A model generated the notes under the pieces. It had not been told where the DNA came from, did no database searches, and worked only from the letters and a program-made list of their open reading frames with translations. DNA of 64,000 bases from Opitutia bacterium (GTDB taxonomy: Bacteria > Verrucomicrobiota > Verrucomicrobiia > Opitutales > Opitutaceae), in NCBI GenBank assembly GCA_016217595.1, contig JACRHS010000015.1, forward strand, positions 1 to 64,000, in the 5' to 3' direction. Positions 60,901 to 64,000 of this stretch are shown here, piece by piece. Position numbers and translations under genes: made by a program. Numbering within the stretch: the stretch's first letter is position 1; every line of letters begins with the position of its first letter.

Positions 60901-62964
60901 ATGCGCACCAAAGTCACGCTCGTTCTGCTCTTCCTCAACGTCGCGCTCTTCTTCTTCATTTTCTATCTGCGTCCGCAATGGCTCACCGAGGAGCGCCTGA
61001 AGGAAACGCGCAGCAACGTCCTGCCCAGCGAGGCCGCCAACATCCAGGCGCTCGAAATCGTCGCCGGCACTCAGACCGTGCGCCTCGTCAAACGCGGCGA
61101 GACTTGGGCGCTGACCCAGCCCTTCGACTGGCCCGCCAATCCCCATGCCGTCAGCCCCATCCTCAACGCCCTGCAATTCCTCAAGCACGAGACGAGCTTC
61201 GCCGTCGCCGACCTGGCGAAAAACGGCCAGTCGCTCGCCAGCTACGGCCTGGAAAAACCGACGCTCACCGTGACCATCGTCACCGGCGCGCCCGCCGGCG
61301 CCGAGCCGCCGCGCCTCACCCTGCGCATCGGCGACACCACCAAGGACGGCAACCGCCTCTACGTGCTCTCGCCCGACGGCAAACGCATCCACGTGGTCGA
61401 GCGTTCGCTCGCCGAGAGCCTCACGCTCCCCCTCGAACAGCTGCGCTCCGACGAGCTCCTCACCATCCAGGTGTTCGAGGTGCGTTCCTTCAACCTCGAA
61501 GTCCGCGCCGCCAACCCCCAGAGCGTCTCCCCCGCCAACCGCATCCGGCTCCGCCACGACGGCAACCGCTGGTTGTTCGAGACGCCCATCACGGCGCGCG
61601 CCAGCAAAACCGCCACCGAACTCGCGATCAAGGACCTCAACGGTCTGCGCGTAAAATCGTTTGTCCCCCAGCCGCCCGCGCCCGAGCTCAACCCCGCCAC
61701 CAGCCCCACCCTGCGCGTCACGCTCGAAGGCAACAACCGCCGCGAGACGCTCCTGCTCGGCGGCCAGCTCCCGGCTGCGCCGACGGCCGCGGGCGCCAAG
61801 CCCGCCGACGCCCACGAGTTCTACGGCCAGATGGAAGCCCGCGAAGGCAAGCCCTCCGTCATTTTCACCGTCCTCGTGAAAGACGACCTCATCAAAGCCT
61901 TGCGCAAAGCGCAGGATGAGCTCCGCGAACGCCGCCTGTTCGAGTTTGAGCCCGCCGCCGTCACCGCCATCACGCTCCGCGCGCCCGACGCCCCCGAGCT
62001 CATGCTGCAACGCCTGGAGTCCGCCGCCGGCAGCGAATCCACGCCGTGGCAGATCGTCCGCCGCGACGGCGCCCAGGCCCCGGTCACCCAGCCCGCCGAC
62101 CGCGGCGCCGTGCAACGCCTTTTGGAGAAGCTCGGCCAGCTGGCCGCGCGCGATTTCCTCAACGACGCCCCCACCTCGGCCGACATCGAAGGCTGGGGCT
62201 TCAACCGGCCCGTGCGCGAAATCGCCGTCACCACCGCCAACGCCGGCTCCGCCGCCGCCCCGGTGACCACCACGCTCAAGATCGGCGTCGGCCCCGCGCG
62301 CGGCGCGACCGCCTTCGCCAGCTTCGGCAACCCGCCCTACGTTTACGCGATCGACGCCGAAATTCTCCGCGACCTCCCGGTGGAGCTCCGCGCGTGGCGC
62401 GACCGCCGGCTGCGCGAACTCCCCGCCGGCGCCCAGATCACCGGCCTCAAGCTCACCGAACCCGCCACCAAGGCCGTGCTCCTCGAAAAAACGCTCGCGC
62501 CCGCCACGCCGCCCGACGCCGCCGTGCAAAAGCTCCTCGAACCGTTGCGCTCGTTGCGCGCCCAGGCGTTTGTCGCCGACCGCTTCACCCCCACGGCAAA
62601 CGTCGCCGGCGAAGAGCGTCCGTGGAAATACCAGCTCGACCTCACCGTCACGCTCGTGGGCGGCGCCAGCGCGCAGACGACCACCTCCACGCTGTTTTTC
62701 ACCGAACGCCTCGGCGGCGGCACCCAGCTGGCCGGCTCGCCCGACCTCGATGCGGTGTTCGAGATCGAGCAACCGCTGCTCGACGCGCTCTGGACGATCA
62801 CTTACGGCCCGCACGATCCCGGCCCGGTAACTTCCCCCGCGGCCCAACCGGCTGCGCCCGCACCCGCGCCCGCCACGCCGCCTGTGACGCCGCCCGCCGC
62901 CACGCTGGCGACCCCTGCGCCTGCGCCCGTCACCACTCCGGCCGCGCCCGCCGCCAAGACCTGA
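60901..62964 (+). CDS. DUF4340 protein
   Basis: A 687-residue membrane-anchored protein. The N-terminal helix (TLVLLFLNVALFFFIFYL) is followed by repeated DUF4340 units, with RGETWALTQPFDWPAN and RHDGNRWLFETPI-like motifs. The last ~45 residues are Ala/Pro/Thr repeats and look disordered. DUF4340 proteins regularly accompany GldA/F/G systems; their job is unknown. A hairpin and the next gene follow. Confidence 0.82.
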   Translation: MRTKVTLVLLFLNVALFFFIFYLRPQWLTEERLKETRSNVLPSEAANIQALEIVAGTQTVRLVKRGETWALTQPFDWPANPHAVSPILNALQFLKHETSFAVADLAKNGQSLASYGLEKPTLTVTIVTGAPAGAEPPRLTLRIGDTTKDGNRLYVLSPDGKRIHVVERSLAESLTLPLEQLRSDELLTIQVFEVRSFNLEVRAANPQSVSPANRIRLRHDGNRWLFETPITARASKTATELAIKDLNGLRVKSFVPQPPAPELNPATSPTLRVTLEGNNRRETLLLGGQLPAAPTAAGAKPADAHEFYGQMEAREGKPSVIFTVLVKDDLIKALRKAQDELRERRLFEFEPAAVTAITLRAPDAPELMLQRLESAAGSESTPWQIVRRDGAQAPVTQPADRGAVQRLLEKLGQLAARDFLNDAPTSADIEGWGFNRPVREIAVTTANAGSAAAPVTTTLKIGVGPARGATAFASFGNPPYVYAIDAEILRDLPVELRAWRDRRLRELPAGAQITGLKLTEPATKAVLLEKTLAPATPPDAAVQKLLEPLRSLRAQAFVADRFTPTANVAGEERPWKYQLDLTVTLVGGASAQTTTSTLFFTERLGGGTQLAGSPDLDAVFEIEQPLLDALWTITYGPHDPGPVTSPAAQPAAPAPAPATPPVTPPAATLATPAPAPVTTPAAPAAKT

Positions 62965-63009
62965 GCCACCGTTGCACCCGCTCGGCACAGAAAAAAAATC
63001 AGGCCGTGG

Positions 63010-63030
63010 GGGCGCAGTCTTGCTGCGCCC
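63010..63030. repeat. Hairpin after the DUF4340 gene
   Basis: Arms GGGCGCAG and CTGCGCCC enclose TCTTG. It lies 45 bases after the DUF4340 stop and 22 bases before the next start. A run of A upstream (62991-62998) lacks a matching T-run downstream, so it is not a clear terminator on the plus strand. Confidence 0.55.
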
Positions 63031-63051
63031 TTCGCGCCTCCCCGCCGCACC

Positions 63052-64000
63052 ATGCGCCCGCTGCTGAACTATTGCCGGCAAGGCGCCTGTCTCTGCCTCC
63101 GGGGCGTCGGCACCTGCGTGCTCTGGACGCTCTGGCTGGCGCTGCTGCTGCTGCTCGCCGTGCAGATCTGGATCGCGACCTCGCGCGAGCTGACCGTGCC
63201 GCAACCGGTGTTACGCCGGCTCGAAAGCCAGCTCGCCAACTCGCAGCTCGCCGTGCGTTGCGGCCGGGCAACGTTCGATCCTTTCGGCCGGCTGTTGTTG
63301 GAAGACTTCGCGATTTCCGCCACCGGCAGCAACGAGCCGATCATGACCGGGCGGCTGCTTTACACGAAACTCGATCCGTGGGCGCTGCTCGCCGGGCATT
63401 TCGAGGCGCGCAATCTGGAGATCGCCGGCGTCGATCTGTACGTGCCGGCGATGTTTTCGCGTTCGGGCCAGCCCGAGGCGCTGGTGCGCGAGCTCGACGT
63501 CACGCTCCAGCCGGGCGCCAAGCATCTGCTCGTTGGCACGCTCCGCGCCCGTCTGGGCCGGCTGGCGTTCAACCTCCGTGGCGCCGTCGACACCTCGGTC
63601 TGGCGCGATCCGCGCCGCGCCGCGCTCTCGCCCGAGGAACTGTTTGCCCGGCACTACGCCGCTTTGGCGCGTCAGCTCGCCGAGCTGGCGCCGCGACTGG
63701 AGGCGTTGGAGACGGCGCACATCGATTTGGAGCTCGCCCCGTCCGATACCCGCGGCGCGATCGTGCAGGCCGAGGTGCAGCTCGCCGGCCTCCACCTGAC
63801 CGAGCCATTTCCCGTGCAGACCGGCCCGCTGCGGTTCAGCACCCGTTTCCCGCTCACCGGCCCGACCGCCACCATGGCCGGCATCGATGCCCAGGTGGAA
63901 TCGCTCAACATCGCCGGCCACGCCGCCCGCGGCGTGCGGGTGCAGGCGCGCGGCCTGCTCCGGATCGCCGAGGGCGCGTTCGATCTGCGGGAAGCGGACA
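63052..64000 (+). CDS. AsmA-like envelope protein (partial, runs off the window)
   Basis: The ATG at 63052 opens a frame that stays open to the last base, giving 316 visible residues. There is one N-terminal helix (LWTLWLALLLLLAVQIWIA), then an AsmA/YhdP-like beta-rich region with repeats of amphipathic strands (RCGRATFDPFGRLLLEDFAI, then ARNLEIAGVDLYVP). AsmA-like proteins bridge the periplasm and help move phospholipids. Relation to the GldA/F/G operon is positional only. The C-terminal part lies outside this window. Confidence 0.7.
   Translation, partial: MRPLLNYCRQGACLCLRGVGTCVLWTLWLALLLLLAVQIWIATSRELTVPQPVLRRLESQLANSQLAVRCGRATFDPFGRLLLEDFAISATGSNEPIMTGRLLYTKLDPWALLAGHFEARNLEIAGVDLYVPAMFSRSGQPEALVRELDVTLQPGAKHLLVGTLRARLGRLAFNLRGAVDTSVWRDPRRAALSPEELFARHYAALARQLAELAPRLEALETAHIDLELAPSDTRGAIVQAEVQLAGLHLTEPFPVQTGPLRFSTRFPLTGPTATMAGIDAQVESLNIAGHAARGVRVQARGLLRIAEGAFDLREAD

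Noticed and set aside
59911-63204. A 1097-codon open frame on the minus strand
   Set aside because: It lies opposite the GldG-like and DUF4340 genes, is Gly/Ala/Glu/Arg-rich without any domain, and is the mirror image of strongly biased codons on the real strand.

Overview
The window looks like a chromosomal segment of a high-GC, Gram-negative member of the Verrucomicrobia, most likely an Opitutaceae-type bacterium. That placement is an inference from three things: large TonB-dependent receptors paired with a FecI/FecR-type pair, a GldA/GldF/GldG-DUF4340 transporter set, and many short palindromes between genes. No 16S rRNA, tRNA, prophage, integrase, transposase or CRISPR array was seen. Most of the segment is housekeeping DNA, densely packed in short operons, with long antisense open frames that are by-products of high GC.

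Layout. 1-4.1 kb: a NitT/TauT-type ABC importer ATPase and permease, then two S-adenosylmethionine methyltransferases (Methyltransf_32 type and Rsm22/METTL17 type) separated by a cluster of four palindromes. 4.2-12.8 kb: two paralogous TonB-dependent receptors. The first carries an N-terminal STN signalling domain and follows an ECF sigma factor and a FecR regulator, so this is a cell-surface signalling locus. 13-24 kb: a 33-residue basic protein with its own terminator, rimO, a MacB/LolCDE-like ABC system (one ATPase, two FtsX-like permeases), alanine dehydrogenase, a GIDE-LemA fusion, dihydrofolate reductase, a gamma-carbonic-anhydrase-like protein and a NupC nucleoside transporter. 23-30.4 kb, minus strand: glycogen phosphorylase, a compact ydbH-ynbE-ydbL operon, mutL with an altered endonuclease site, and rpoZ further on; a 32-residue lysine-rich protein lies between on the plus strand. 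30.5-37.4 kb, minus strand: pilT, a proline-rich exported protein, fabD, lepA, lepB and a small methyltransferase, closely spaced and probably co-transcribed in large part. 37.5-40.5 kb: dapA, dapB, a PAS protein and ruvA.

40.45-43.08 kb is the most unusual part. A roughly 2.5 kb block, encoding an ECF sigma factor fused to a membrane domain (frameshifted in this sequence) and a YhfC/PrsW-like intramembrane protease, sits between two copies of the last ~50 bp of ruvA. The arrangement suggests a small unit inserted at the 3' end of ruvA. The gene pair suggests a membrane-tethered sigma factor that could be released by proteolysis. The sigma factor's C-terminus is a glycine-rich five-residue repeat.

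43.2-64 kb: a tandem glycosyltransferase, a family 8 polysaccharide lyase, an ABC-2 exporter, proA, a tricorn-like protease, birA, the GldA/F/G-DUF4340 operon and the start of an AsmA-like protein that runs off the window.

All functions are assigned by reading protein motifs and gene order. No database search was possible.
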